From: Mesorhizobium sp. LHD-90
Lineage (GTDB): Bacteria; Pseudomonadota; Alphaproteobacteria; Rhizobiales; Rhizobiaceae
Length of the DNA: 64,000 bases
NCBI RefSeq assembly: GCF_030929505.1
Contig: NZ_JAVFVV010000002.1
Location: forward strand, 124,001 to 188,000
Direction: 5' to 3'
In this document: positions 8,306 through 17,464 of the stretch, piece by piece
Numbering within the stretch: the stretch's first letter is position 1
Layout of the letters: each line of letters opens with the position of its first letter
The notes under the pieces: model-generated
What the model saw: only the letters and a program-made list of their open reading frames with translations
Database searches by the model: none
What the model was told of the DNA's origin: nothing
Translations under genes and position numbers: made by a program

Positions 8306-9763
8306 ATGAACGCCATGACCAAGCCGGACACGATGCGCTCGACAATCGCGGCCGGGCACAATCTTCTGCCCAAGCCGGACCTGATCACCGTCGAGGAAGC
8401 CAAGGCGATGGATGTCGCCCGGCTGACCGACCTGTTCAAGACGCACCTCAATCCCGGCCAGTTGCATTTCATGAAGCTGCTCGGCTTCCACAAGATCAAG
8501 ATCGAGCGCGCCGAGGGCATGTATTACATCGACCAGAACGGCCGGAAGATTCTCGATTTCTTCGGCGGATTCGGCTCGCTGGCGTTTGGCCACAACCATC
8601 CGAAAATCCTCGAGGCGCGCAAAAAATTCCAAGAGGAGAAGCGGCAGGAAATCGCCATCGCCTTCATGTCGCAATACGCTGCCGCACTCGCCCACAACCT
8701 GGCGAAATGCTCGCCGGGGGAACTCGACATGGTCTTCCTCGGCTCGTCCGGCTCGGAAGCCATGGAAGCGGCGATCAAGGTCGCCGAGCGCGCCGCCGGG
8801 CCGAAGCGCCCGAAGATCGTCTACGCGGAAAACTCCTTCCACGGAAAGACCAAGGGCGTGCTGGCCATCACCGACGGCGCGCTCTACCGCGCCGACTTCA
8901 AGGTGACCGACAACACGGTGAAGGTGCCGTTCGGCGACATCGACGCGATCGAGCGGGCCTTCCGCACCGATCCGGAGATCGGCGTGATCGTGCTGGAAAC
9001 CATCCAGGGCGGCGGCGGCATCGTCCAGGCGCCGGCGGAGTTCTGGACCAAGCTGCGGGCGCTCTGCGACCAGTACGGCGTGCTGTGGGTCGCCGACGAA
9101 GTCCAATGCGGTTACGGCCGGTCCGGCCGCTTCTACGCCTTCGAGCACTATGGCGTCGTGCCGGATGTTACGGCGCTGGCGAAGTCGCTCGGCGGCGGCA
9201 AGGCGGCGGTCGGCGCGATGATCGCCAAGCGCGACGTCTACATGAAGGCCTATGGCACGCCGAAGACGGCGATGATCCACGCCATGGCGACCTTCGGCGG
9301 CATCGGCGAGGCGTGCGTTACGGCAATCGAGGCGCTCAACGTGCTCTACGACGAGCACTTGATCGACAATTCGGCCGAGACGGGCGCCTATCTACTGGAG
9401 CGGCTCAAGGCCGTGCAGGCGAAATATCCGAAAATCATCAAGGACGTGCGCGGCAAGGGCTTTATGGTCGGCCTGGAGTTCCACGACTTCTCGCAGACTC
9501 TGCCGATGGTGCTGCGGCCGGTTGTCAGCGTGCTCGACGACAAGCTGAAGGGCTCGCTGTCGGGTTTCGTCGGCTCGCTGTTGCTGCGCGACTACGACGT
9601 GCTGGTGGCCTTCACCGAATACAACCGCAACGTGATCCGGCTGGAGCCGCCGCTGATTTGCCAGCGCGAGCATGTCGACCGTTTCGTCGAGGCGCTCGAC
9701 AGCCTCTTGTCGCGCGGCATCGTGACCATCGTCAAGGACTTCGTGAAGAGCCAGATGAGCTGA
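8306..9763 (+). CDS. Class III PLP-dependent aminotransferase
   Basis: A 485-residue fold-type I enzyme. The substrate loop GSSGSEAMEAAIK, the region VLETIQGGGG, the aspartate in WVADEVQCGYGR and the Schiff-base lysine K293 in ALAKSLGGGK are all present. Class III enzymes move amino groups to aldehydes or ketones (ornithine, 4-aminobutyrate, glutamate-semialdehyde types). Its closest functional group cannot be named. As the fifth gene of the lipid-sugar cluster it may aminate a keto-sugar or another headgroup, which would be unusual because sugar aminotransferases are normally DegT-type. About 60 extra N-terminal residues precede the usual core. Confidence 0.85.
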   Translation: MNAMTKPDTMRSTIAAGHNLLPKPDLITVEEAKAMDVARLTDLFKTHLNPGQLHFMKLLGFHKIKIERAEGMYYIDQNGRKILDFFGGFGSLAFGHNHPKILEARKKFQEEKRQEIAIAFMSQYAAALAHNLAKCSPGELDMVFLGSSGSEAMEAAIKVAERAAGPKRPKIVYAENSFHGKTKGVLAITDGALYRADFKVTDNTVKVPFGDIDAIERAFRTDPEIGVIVLETIQGGGGIVQAPAEFWTKLRALCDQYGVLWVADEVQCGYGRSGRFYAFEHYGVVPDVTALAKSLGGGKAAVGAMIAKRDVYMKAYGTPKTAMIHAMATFGGIGEACVTAIEALNVLYDEHLIDNSAETGAYLLERLKAVQAKYPKIIKDVRGKGFMVGLEFHDFSQTLPMVLRPVVSVLDDKLKGSLSGFVGSLLLRDYDVLVAFTEYNRNVIRLEPPLICQREHVDRFVEALDSLLSRGIVTIVKDFVKSQMS

Positions 9764-9821
9764 CCGGGCAGGTCGCAGCGGCGCGAGGGGCGCCGCTGCG
9801 GCAAATGGGGGCGGGCAAACT

Positions 9822-11015
9822 ATGTTGACGAAGATCGAACGGGCGCCGATCGAATGGGCGCTGGATACGGGGATCGGCAAGGGCGTCGCCGAGGCTACCA
9901 CCAACCGGGCGCTGCTCGATCGGCTGGGCGCGACGTTCTTCGCGCTGGTCTGCGTGGTGATCGCGCTCTACGCGCTGGTCAAACCCGACTACAACTGGGA
10001 CATGGTGGCCTATGTGGCCACCGCGCTGGAGGACCGCTACCAGGATCCGGTCGAACTGCATGCGGCCACCTGGGCGGAGATCTCGAAAGGCGCGCGCCCG
10101 TCGCAGCTCTACGAGATCCAGTACGGCAATCCCTATAACAAGCACCAGTGGGAGAACCCGGTCGACTTCCAGTCGCAACTGTCGATGTATCGCGTCAAGG
10201 TCGGCTACATCTGGGCGATCCGCGCGCTTGAGCCGATCTTCGGGGCGGCGATGGCGTCGATCCTGTTGTCGGTCATTCCGTCGCTGCTGGTCGGCGGCGT
10301 CCTGCTCTACTGGCTGGCGCGGGAAAACGCCCTGCAGGGCGGCTTCATCCTGGCGCCGCTGCTGATGCTGGCCGACCAGGCGCAGATGACGTCGGCGGTC
10401 GTGCCGGACATGCTGCTGTCGCTGGTGTCGATCGCGGCGCTCTACGCCTTCATCCGCAGCCGCGATACGCTCGCCTGCGTGCTGCTGTTCCTCAGCGTGT
10501 TCGTGAGGCCGGACAATCTGATCCTGATCTTCGCCATGCTGGTGACCGCAGTGGTGTTCGGCTGGCGCATCCTGCCTTGGCTGCTGACCTTTGTCGCTTC
10601 CTTCGTCGGCTGCATGGTGATCTCGAAATTCGGCCACCATCCGGGCTGGTGGGCGCATTTCTACTTCTCTTGCGTGCAGATCCAGAATTCCATGATCGAC
10701 TTCCAGCCCGACTTCTCGCTGGTGACGATGCTGAAAGGTTATGCGCGCGGCTTCGTGGTGGCGCTGATCAACAGCGACTGGCCTGCGATCCTGGCGTTGT
10801 TCGCGGCGGGCTGGGCCTTGCTTTATCGCTACGGCAAGCCGATCACCAACCGGCAGAACGGCCTGATCTTCGCGCTGATGATCGGCACGGTCGGCAAATT
10901 CGCCAGCTTCCCGCTGCCGGACGATCGTTTCTACCATGTCTTCCTGCTGGGTATCGCGGTGCTGCTGGTGACGATCTGGAAGCCGCGTTTCGATATCGTA
11001 AGAGCAAGGAACTGA
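9822..11015 (+). CDS. Polytopic membrane protein, probable GT-C glycosyltransferase
   Basis: A 397-residue protein with about eight to ten membrane helices. After the first helix comes a soluble loop beginning KPDYNWDMVAYVATALEDRY. An acidic residue just after helix 1 is the hallmark of GT-C glycosyltransferases that use polyprenyl-phosphate sugars. A long loop follows (residues 75-135), then alternating helices. It lies between the aminotransferase and the FkbM gene in the same direction, with a 4-bp gap to the latter. Inferred role: periplasmic transfer of the lipid-linked sugar made by the upstream genes. No family name can be proven without a profile search. Confidence 0.65.
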   Translation: MLTKIERAPIEWALDTGIGKGVAEATTNRALLDRLGATFFALVCVVIALYALVKPDYNWDMVAYVATALEDRYQDPVELHAATWAEISKGARPSQLYEIQYGNPYNKHQWENPVDFQSQLSMYRVKVGYIWAIRALEPIFGAAMASILLSVIPSLLVGGVLLYWLARENALQGGFILAPLLMLADQAQMTSAVVPDMLLSLVSIAALYAFIRSRDTLACVLLFLSVFVRPDNLILIFAMLVTAVVFGWRILPWLLTFVASFVGCMVISKFGHHPGWWAHFYFSCVQIQNSMIDFQPDFSLVTMLKGYARGFVVALINSDWPAILALFAAGWALLYRYGKPITNRQNGLIFALMIGTVGKFASFPLPDDRFYHVFLLGIAVLLVTIWKPRFDIVRARN

Positions 11016-11019
11016 TATC

Positions 11020-11790
11020 ATGGATGGTGGGGAAGCCTCGCAATTCATCGAACTTTTGCGCGTCTTCCTCTCGCTGGTCCTGCCCGTCGGCATTTTGGAT
11101 CGCGGCGCGCCATTACGAGGTACGCGTTTCCTCGCGCAGGCGGCGATGCGGGCGCGGATGGGCGGCGGCCGGCCGTTCCAGATGGTCAATGTCGGTGCCT
11201 GCGACGGAAAACTGTTCGACGATGTGACGCCATGGCTGCACCGTATCAAGGGCTCGCGTGCCATGCTGGTCGAACCGATCCCGTACAACCAGAAGCGCCT
11301 GCGCGCCAACTATCCGGACGCGGAGCGATTCGTCATCGAACCGGTCGCGGTTACGAAGACCAGCGGGCCGATCACAATCAAAACCTTCGACGCCGCGGCG
11401 CTGGAAGCGGGCACGCTGCCGCTCGAATTTATCGGCTGCTCGTCGATCAGCGACACCAACCTGATGTCGGGCAGCAACGCCTGGGGCGAGCGGGACCAGA
11501 ACTTCCAGAAATTCGAGCCCTTTCTGAAATCGATCGAAGTGCAGGGCGCAACGCTGCAATCGCTGCTCGACCGCAACGGCGTCGAGCATATCGACGCCTT
11601 CCTCGTCGACTGCGAGGGGGTCGACTGGCAGGTGTTCGAGCAACTCGACATCGAGCGCTACCGGCCGGGCATGATCAAGATCGAAGTCGGCGCGCTGACC
11701 GCCGAGGACATCGGCAAGGTCGTGCTGAAACTCAAGACCAACGGCTACCAGGTCGGGCTGCACGCCGAGGACGTATGGGCCTTCGCGTGA
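11020..11790 (+). CDS. FkbM-family SAM-dependent methyltransferase
   Basis: A 256-residue protein. VNVGACDGKLFDDV is the SAM-binding motif I, LVEPIPYNQKRLRANYP the motif II region, and AFLVDCEGVDWQVFEQLD the typical FkbM motif (VDxEGxDxxVL). The family O-methylates sugars and polyketides, often in surface-polysaccharide clusters. The first 50 residues look like a membrane-associated helix. It closes the seven-gene cluster; only 19 bp separate its stop from the convergent toxin gene. Likely substrate: the transferred sugar or glycan. The assignment is firm at family level only. Confidence 0.85.
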   Translation: MDGGEASQFIELLRVFLSLVLPVGILDRGAPLRGTRFLAQAAMRARMGGGRPFQMVNVGACDGKLFDDVTPWLHRIKGSRAMLVEPIPYNQKRLRANYPDAERFVIEPVAVTKTSGPITIKTFDAAALEAGTLPLEFIGCSSISDTNLMSGSNAWGERDQNFQKFEPFLKSIEVQGATLQSLLDRNGVEHIDAFLVDCEGVDWQVFEQLDIERYRPGMIKIEVGALTAEDIGKVVLKLKTNGYQVGLHAEDVWAFA

Positions 11791-11809
11791 GGGCTCGTCC
11801 TCGGTGCGC

Positions 11810-12325
11810 TTAACCCCTGGCGGAAGCGAGCGGCAGATAGAAAGTCGCCGGACGCGACACCAGAGGCAGGGAGCCGAAGGACCGGTAGAAGGCAGCAGCG
11901 CGGTCGTCGATCGCATCCGCGAAAATCGCATGAGCGCCGATAGGTGCGGTCGCCACCGTCTTGATTGCGTCGAACAACATCGCCTCGCCGAGGCCAAGGC
12001 CCGCATGGCCCAGGTCGCGGGCCAGCCAACCGATCAATACGGCAGGGACGGTCGGGTAACGAGGCAATTTCCGCGCAAGCGGCTCGGGCACTTCGTTGAG
12101 CGGCACATTGCTGGACGAAAGTGTGTAGAAGGCAATGACCCGATTGCTCTCCGCGAGGCGGGCGATGAAGCAGGTCGCATATTCGCGCTTGATGTCCTGC
12201 GAAACCGTTTGCCGCAGATAGGCGTCGATCCGCTCATTGCCGCAAGCGAAACCTGATCGGTCATGCGCCTTGCTCAACGGTTCGATGACGAGGTCGCGTC
12301 TACCGGCCTCGGAAAAGTTCTGCAT
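11810..12325 (-). CDS. GNAT acetyltransferase toxin of a type II toxin-antitoxin pair
   Basis: A 171-residue GCN5-type acetyltransferase. The acetyl-CoA loop is GHAGLGLGEAM, and the C-terminal AFYRSFGS gives the conserved tyrosine of TacT/AtaT toxins, which acetylate the amino group of charged tRNAs and stop translation. ACGNERIDAYLR near the N-terminus is also typical (C-G-x-x-x-L-D-x-[FY]-L). It overlaps the upstream DUF1778 gene by 26 bp on the same strand, the classic antitoxin-toxin order. The pair lies convergent to the FkbM gene and could be a later arrival at the end of that cluster. Confidence 0.9.
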   Translation of the reverse strand: MQNFSEAGRRDLVIEPLSKAHDRSGFACGNERIDAYLRQTVSQDIKREYATCFIARLAESNRVIAFYTLSSSNVPLNEVPEPLARKLPRYPTVPAVLIGWLARDLGHAGLGLGEAMLFDAIKTVATAPIGAHAIFADAIDDRAAAFYRSFGSLPLVSRPATFYLPLASARG

Positions 12326-12584
12326 GGCGTTTGGCCGCGCGTGCCAATTTGGCGTTGGGTTGTGGAGGATCGATCAAGGCTTCGGCAAAGCGGATCTGGT
12401 CCTCACGGCTCAGCCGCATGATCTCGGTCTCCTCGATCACACGTCTTGCGTCCTCGCCGGCGGTTGCCAGAAGATAGCCGGTCAAGGTCATGCCCCGCAG
12501 CTTTGCTGCGCGCTGCATCTGCTCGTAGGCCTGAGCCGGTATGCGCGCCTCAAGCCGCGCCATTTCGATCTGTGACTGAGCCAT
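12300..12584 (-). CDS. DUF1778 ribbon-helix-helix antitoxin
   Basis: A 94-residue protein. MAQSQIEMARLEARIPAQAY begins the ribbon-helix-helix DNA-binding part (residues 7-50), and the C-terminal part rich in P and A (DPPQPNAKLARAAKRH) is the toxin-neutralising arm. The ATG at 12584 has an agaggtg ribosome site six bases upstream; longer starts at 12590 and 12602 lack one. The antitoxin blocks the GNAT toxin and, with it, should repress its own promoter. A perfect inverted repeat at 12609-12623 is the probable operator. Confidence 0.88.
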   Translation of the reverse strand: MAQSQIEMARLEARIPAQAYEQMQRAAKLRGMTLTGYLLATAGEDARRVIEETEIMRLSREDQIRFAEALIDPPQPNAKLARAAKRHAELFRGR

Positions 12585-12608
12585 GAACATCACCTCTGCC
12601 AACAGTTT

Positions 12609-12623
12609 ACGGCAAAATGCCGT
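12609..12623. promoter_or_regulatory. Probable operator of the GNAT/DUF1778 operon
   Basis: acggca-aaa-tgccgt, a perfect 6-bp inverted repeat with a 3-nt spacer, 24 bp upstream of the antitoxin start. Spacing and location fit autoregulation by a ribbon-helix-helix antitoxin. Binding is inferred. Confidence 0.55.
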
Positions 12624-12718
12624 ATATTGGCAATCCTTCTGTTGGATGCAGGGAGGTTCCGCCGGTCACCGGGGACCAGTCGCCGGCGCGGCCAGTTGGC
12701 ATCTGGTCGCCGCTCCCT

Positions 12719-12734
12719 TTTGCGATGTCGCAAA
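12719..12734. promoter_or_regulatory. Inverted repeat upstream of the dimethylglycine dehydrogenase gene
   Basis: tttgcga-tg-tcgcaaa, 7-bp perfect arms with a 2-nt spacer, about 65 bp before the ATG at 12799. It shares the core GCGA(C/T)(A/G)TCGC with the palindrome upstream of the GlxA-type regulator (18492-18507). Inferred to be an operator for that regulator or another one. Confidence 0.4.
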
Positions 12735-12798
12735 CAGGCTGCATTCTCGCCCCGCCGCCCTATAGTGTGCGGCAAATTCCATTTCAGGATCGCGGGTT

Positions 12799-15360
12799 AT
12801 GGCAGAGTTTCCGGCAAGGGCGAAGGTCGTCATCATCGGGCTGGGCGGCATTGTCGGCGCCTCGGTCGCGCATCACCTGATCGAGCGCGGCTGGGACGAC
12901 ATCGTCGGCATCGACAAGTCAGGCATCCCGACCGACATCGGCTCGACGGCGCATGCCTCGGATTTCTGCTACATGACCAGCCACGATTTCCTGTCGTGCT
13001 GGACCTCGCTCTATTCGATCGATTTCTACGACAAGCTCGGTCATTACGATCGCATCGGCGGCCTGGAGGTCGCGCGCGTCGGCGACGACACGCGCATGGA
13101 CGAGATCAGGCGCAAGGTAACGTCGGGCAAGGCTTTCGGCACACGCGCCCGCCTGATCGAGCCCGCCCAGATCAAGGAAAAGTTTCCGCTGATCGAGGAA
13201 AGCATGGTGCAGGGCGGCCTCTGGGACCCCGACGCCGGCCTCGTCATTCCGCGCTCGCAGACCGTCGCCGGCAAGCTCGTCGACATGGGCGAGAAGTCCG
13301 GCAGGCTGAAGGCTTTCGCCAACACGCCGGCAAAGTCGCTGGTCATCGAGGGCGGGCGGATCAAGGGCGTCGTCACCGACCGCGGCACCATCATGGCCGA
13401 CCATGTCGTGGTCTGCGCAGGACTGTGGGGCCGGCTGATCGCCGAGATGGCGGGCGAGGACCTGCCGGTGATGCCGGTCGACCACCCGCTGACCTTCTTC
13501 GGGCCGTACGACAAGTTTGCCGGAACCGGCAAGGATATCGGCTACCCGCTCATGCGCGACCAGGGCAACTCGGCCTACATGCGCGACACCGGCGACCCGA
13601 CCACTGCCGAAGGCGGGATGATCGAGTGGGGCTATTACGAGGAGAGGAACCCGCGGCTCTGCCATCCCCGCGACCTGCTCGAAAAGGAGCAGGCGCGGCT
13701 GTCGCCGTCGCAGCGCGACCTCGACATGGAGCAGATTCTGGAGCCGCTGGAGCGCGCCATCGAACTGACGCCGATCCTGGCCGAACTCGGCTACGACGAG
13801 CGTCGCTCCTTCAACGGCCTGCTGCAGGTATCCGCCGCAGGCGGCGCATCGGTCGGCGAGAGCCAGAAGGTGAGGGGCCTCTGGTACGCTGTCGGCATCT
13901 GGGTCAAGGACGGCCCCGGCTACGGCAAGCTCGTTGCCGACTGGATGACCGACGGACGCACTGAAATCGACCATGCCTCGATCGATTTTGCCCGCTTCTA
14001 CCCGCACCAGATCAAGGAAGATTTCATCGCCGGGCGCTGCGGCGAGGCCGCGCAGAAAATCTATACGCCCGCCGTCCACCCGCGCGAACCCTATGCGACC
14101 GGCCGCGACATCAAACGCTCGCCTTTCTACGAGCGCGAGAAGGAACTCGGCGGCTATTTCATGGAACTTGGCGGCTGGGAGCGCGCGCACGGCTACGCCG
14201 CCAACGAGCATCTTCTGGAAAAATACGGCAACCGCGTGCCGGTGCGCGAGAACGAATGGGACGCCAGACATTTCTGGCGCGGTTCCAATGCCGAGCACCT
14301 CGCGATGAGCGAGGATTGCGGCATCGTCAACCTGTCGCATTTCTACATGTTCGACGTCGAAGGCCCCGACCACGTCGCGCTGATGGAATGGCTCTGCGCG
14401 GCAAGGATCGGCGGCGACGCCAATATCGGAAAAGGCATCTATACCCACTTCCTCGACGACGAAGGCATGGTGCGGGCCGACCTGACCGTGATCCGCATGG
14501 CCGACCGCTGCCGCGTCGTCGACGGCGCAGATGCCGGTCCGCGCGACTTTCACTATGTGAAGCGCGTCGCCGAGGACAAAGGGTTCGACGTCACCGTGAC
14601 CGATGTGGCGGAAGAATACGTCACCATCGGCATCTGGGGCCCGAATGCCAGGGCGACGTTGCAGAAAGTGGTCGAGGATGCGGCCGCGCTCTCACTCGAA
14701 AATTTCCCGTTCGCGGCTATCAAGCCGATCAAGATCGCGGGCAAGGATGTAACCGCCTTCCGCATCTCCTATGTCGGCGAGCAGGGCTGGGAACTGCACA
14801 TGCGCTACGAGGACGGGCTCGCCGTATGGGATGCGCTGCGCTCGACCGGCGTGATGCCTTTCGGCGTCGAGACCTATGCCAACAGCCGCCGCATGGAAAA
14901 GAGCCTGCGCCTGCAGAACGCCGATTTGCTGACGGAATACAATCTGTTGGAAGCCGATCTTCAACGGCCGAAGGTCAAGGAAGCGGATTTCCGCGGCAAG
15001 GCAAGACATCTGCAGCATCGTGCGCGCAAAAATCAGCCGGCCATGCTGTGCACGCTCGTCATGACCGACAATCGCGATTCGAAAGGCGTGGCCCGCTATC
15101 CCGTCGGCGCCATGCCGGTGCTCGATCCCGAGACGGGCGAGCCACTGGTCGACGAACTCGGCCGCCGGTCCTTCACCACCTCCGTCGCTTACGGCCCGAC
15201 CATCGGCAAGAACATCGCGCTTGCTTACCTGCCCTGGGCTTACTGCCAGGAGGGTCGAAAGCTGACGGTCGAGTATTTCGGCGAGACGTTCCCTGCCGAG
15301 GTGGCCGGCGTCGGCTACAAGCCGCTCTACGACCCGGAGAATTCGAAGCCGCGGAGCTAA
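12799..15360 (+). CDS. Dimethylglycine/sarcosine dehydrogenase-like flavoprotein with GcvT domain
   Basis: An 853-residue two-part enzyme. The N-terminal half is a DAO-type FAD domain (GLGGIVG Rossmann motif at residues 14-20; a sequence HASDF near residue 52 that resembles the covalent flavin histidine region of dimethylglycine dehydrogenases). The C-terminal half is a glycine-cleavage-T-like folate domain. Such enzymes oxidise dimethylglycine to sarcosine or sarcosine to glycine and transfer the methyl carbon to tetrahydrofolate. Here it would act between betaine demethylation (54366-55937) and sarcosine oxidase (1-137). It is a single gene ended by a strong terminator at 15398, with a palindrome at 12719 in its promoter. 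Dimethylglycine versus sarcosine as substrate cannot be decided from sequence. Confidence 0.85.
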   Translation: MAEFPARAKVVIIGLGGIVGASVAHHLIERGWDDIVGIDKSGIPTDIGSTAHASDFCYMTSHDFLSCWTSLYSIDFYDKLGHYDRIGGLEVARVGDDTRMDEIRRKVTSGKAFGTRARLIEPAQIKEKFPLIEESMVQGGLWDPDAGLVIPRSQTVAGKLVDMGEKSGRLKAFANTPAKSLVIEGGRIKGVVTDRGTIMADHVVVCAGLWGRLIAEMAGEDLPVMPVDHPLTFFGPYDKFAGTGKDIGYPLMRDQGNSAYMRDTGDPTTAEGGMIEWGYYEERNPRLCHPRDLLEKEQARLSPSQRDLDMEQILEPLERAIELTPILAELGYDERRSFNGLLQVSAAGGASVGESQKVRGLWYAVGIWVKDGPGYGKLVADWMTDGRTEIDHASIDFARFYPHQIKEDFIAGRCGEAAQKIYTPAVHPREPYATGRDIKRSPFYEREKELGGYFMELGGWERAHGYAANEHLLEKYGNRVPVRENEWDARHFWRGSNAEHLAMSEDCGIVNLSHFYMFDVEGPDHVALMEWLCAARIGGDANIGKGIYTHFLDDEGMVRADLTVIRMADRCRVVDGADAGPRDFHYVKRVAEDKGFDVTVTDVAEEYVTIGIWGPNARATLQKVVEDAAALSLENFPFAAIKPIKIAGKDVTAFRISYVGEQGWELHMRYEDGLAVWDALRSTGVMPFGVETYANSRRMEKSLRLQNADLLTEYNLLEADLQRPKVKEADFRGKARHLQHRARKNQPAMLCTLVMTDNRDSKGVARYPVGAMPVLDPETGEPLVDELGRRSFTTSVAYGPTIGKNIALAYLPWAYCQEGRKLTVEYFGETFPAEVAGVGYKPLYDPENSKPRS

Positions 15361-15397
15361 GCGGGTTCAATTACTCAGTCGCGAAATTGTGAAGGAC

Positions 15398-15425
15398 AGG
15401 CCGGGGGATTTTTCCCGGCCTTTCT
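15398..15425 (+). terminator. Intrinsic terminator after the dimethylglycine dehydrogenase gene
   Basis: aggccggg / cccggcct stem (8 bp) followed by a T-rich stretch, 37 bp after the stop codon. Confidence 0.8.
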
Positions 15426-15458
15426 TTTCAGGCCCGGTGTTTTGCGTAACCTAACGTC

Positions 15459-16295
15459 ATGTTTCGCTCCTGGCCCACCGGACCGATTCTCATGGCCGCC
15501 TCGATCCTCTCCGGCGGTCTCCTCTCCCAGTCCGCAAACGCCCAGCAAGCCGTCGATGTCGAGCTGGTGCTCGCTGTCGACGTGTCGCTGTCGATGTCAC
15601 CGCAGGAACTGGAGATCCAGCGGCGCGGCTATGCAGCGGCACTCACCGACGAGCGCGTGCTTCAAGCGATTGCCGACGGCGCCCACGGCAGGATCGCCGT
15701 CACCTATTTCGAATGGGCGGGCTCGACCACGCAGCATCTCATCGTGCCGTGGACGGTGATCGGCTCACGCGCCGACGCCGAGCGAGTGGTGGCGCAGCTT
15801 GGCGCCAATCCGCCCAACAGCGCGCGACGCACCTCGATCTCCGGTGCGCTGGAATTCGGGGCCGACCTGTTCGCCGAAAGCCAGTTTCGCGGGTCGAAGC
15901 GGGTGATCGACATTTCCGGCGACGGACCGAACAACCAGGGTTCTCCTGTGGTGATCAGCCGCGACGCGGCGGTGGCACAAGGCATCGTCGTCAATGGCCT
16001 GCCGCTGATGACGAGTGGCGGCTTCACCAGCGTCTATGACGTCAAGGACCTCGACAATTATTACACCAACTGCGTGATCGGCGGGCCAGGCGCCTTCATG
16101 ATCCCGGTCAACGACTGGGAGCAGTTTCCGGAGGCGATCCGCCGCAAGCTGGTACTGGAATTGGCCGGCAATCTTGAGCAGCCGCCAGCCGACGATGAGT
16201 TTCCGGTGATTCTAGCCCAGGATCTTCTGGGCTACGATTGCATGGTCGGCGAAAAGATGTGGCGGGACCGCTCGTTCATGTGGGATTCGCGCTGA
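15459..16295 (+). CDS. DUF1194 protein, secreted VWA-like
   Basis: A 278-residue protein with a signal peptide (cleavage near SANAQQA). VLAVDVSLSMSPQE carries the DxSxS metal site of a von Willebrand A fold, and RVIDISGDGPNNQG is the second characteristic strand-loop. These features define DUF1194, a family frequent in Rhizobiales with unknown function, likely periplasmic. It is a stand-alone gene between the dehydrogenase terminator and an oxidoreductase gene. Confidence 0.85.
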   Translation: MFRSWPTGPILMAASILSGGLLSQSANAQQAVDVELVLAVDVSLSMSPQELEIQRRGYAAALTDERVLQAIADGAHGRIAVTYFEWAGSTTQHLIVPWTVIGSRADAERVVAQLGANPPNSARRTSISGALEFGADLFAESQFRGSKRVIDISGDGPNNQGSPVVISRDAAVAQGIVVNGLPLMTSGGFTSVYDVKDLDNYYTNCVIGGPGAFMIPVNDWEQFPEAIRRKLVLELAGNLEQPPADDEFPVILAQDLLGYDCMVGEKMWRDRSFMWDSR

Positions 16296-16360
16296 TCCCA
16301 TTGGCCGCGACCGACCCAATGCCGGCCCGTCCGTCAATCCTCTCTTAGTCGCGCCGCTGT

Positions 16361-17455
16361 ATGGTGTGCTCCATGCAGGACCAGCAGACTAGTCAGCCCT
16401 CCGCTTCGGCGCGACCCTTCACCTGGGGTGTGGTTGGAACAGGCGCGATCGCGCGGCAATTCGCGGACGACCTCGACCACGTCGCCGGCGCGCGGATTGG
16501 CGCGGTGTGCTCGCGCAGCGAAGCCGCCGCCAACGGCTTCATGGCGGCGACCGGCACACCGAAGGCCCATGCCGGTCTCGCGGCACTGCTCGCCGACGGC
16601 AGCATCGACGCGGTCTATCTGGCGACGCCGAACAGTTTTCATGCGGAGCAGGCGCTGGAAGCGCTGCGCGCGAAAAAGCCGGTGCTGGTGGAAAAGCCGC
16701 TGGCGACGTCGAGCGGCGATGCCGCCCGCATCGCCGATCTGGCCGGCATAACACGATGTTTTGTCATGGAGGCGATGTGGACGCGCTTCCTTCCCGCCAT
16801 GCAGGCGTTGCGCGACATGCTTTCGGCCGGCGCGATCGGCGAGGTGACGCATGTCGAGGGCGGCCTGTCCTACCGCAAGGACGAGGCGGGGGCAGGGCGC
16901 TTCTTCGATCCGGCGCTGGGTGGCGGCTCGGCGCTCGACCTCGGCGTCTATCCGCTGTCGCTCGCCATCCATCTGCTCGGCGTTCCCGAAAAATTCTCCG
17001 GGCGTTGGTGGCGTGCAAAAAGCGGCGTCGACATGCGTTGCAGCTTCGATCTTTCCTTCGCCGGCGCCACGGCGGCGCTGTCCTGCGGCTTCGACCGTGA
17101 CGGCGAGAACATCTTTACGGTCTTCGGCAGCAAGGGCGCCATTCGTGTCGAAGCGCCGTTCTTGAAAGCCCAGGCGCTGACGGTCTTCGAGGGCAGGACG
17201 GCCGGCCTGCCGCTTCTCGGCGCCAAAGGACCGGCGGGAGGACCTGCCGCAAAAATCCTGTCGCGGTTGCCTTTGCCGGGGCGCAGGACTTTCCGCTACC
17301 GGTTTCCGGGTGGCGGCCTGCAGTTCGAGGCGGAGGCGGCGATGCGGTCTGTGCTGAACGGCGAGGCGCAGTCGAGCGTCATGCCGCTGCGCGAAAACAT
17401 TGCCGTACTGGAGGTGATCGAGACGGTTCTTGGCCAACCGCCGGAACGCGAATAG
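16361..17455 (+). CDS. Gfo/Idh/MocA-family NAD(P)-dependent oxidoreductase
   Basis: A 364-residue protein. WGVVGTGAIARQFADDL is the N-terminal Rossmann motif, and VLVEKPLATS holds the EKP motif whose lysine is catalytic in this family. The C-terminal domain contains GGGSALDLGVYPLS, typical of trans-dihydrodiol/sugar dehydrogenase relatives. It probably reduces or oxidises a sugar, inositol or a similar cyclic alcohol; the substrate is unknown. Start: ATG at 16361, or the in-frame ATG at 16373; neither has a strong ribosome site. The gene ends 9 bp before the convergent regulator gene. Confidence 0.85.
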   Translation: MVCSMQDQQTSQPSASARPFTWGVVGTGAIARQFADDLDHVAGARIGAVCSRSEAAANGFMAATGTPKAHAGLAALLADGSIDAVYLATPNSFHAEQALEALRAKKPVLVEKPLATSSGDAARIADLAGITRCFVMEAMWTRFLPAMQALRDMLSAGAIGEVTHVEGGLSYRKDEAGAGRFFDPALGGGSALDLGVYPLSLAIHLLGVPEKFSGRWWRAKSGVDMRCSFDLSFAGATAALSCGFDRDGENIFTVFGSKGAIRVEAPFLKAQALTVFEGRTAGLPLLGAKGPAGGPAAKILSRLPLPGRRTFRYRFPGGGLQFEAEAAMRSVLNGEAQSSVMPLRENIAVLEVIETVLGQPPERE

Positions 17456-17464
17456 CCCGGGCGT

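Noticed and set aside
7130-9358. Long open frame of 742 codons on the minus strand
   Set aside because: It is antisense to the SDR and aminotransferase genes, which have clear family motifs. GC-rich codon usage creates such frames. The translation is rich in H, R, D and V and matches no family.
12919-14553. 544-codon minus-strand frame
   Set aside because: Antisense to the dimethylglycine dehydrogenase gene, no motifs; same for 3598-4998, 5394-6614, 60067-61359 and 61338-62690.
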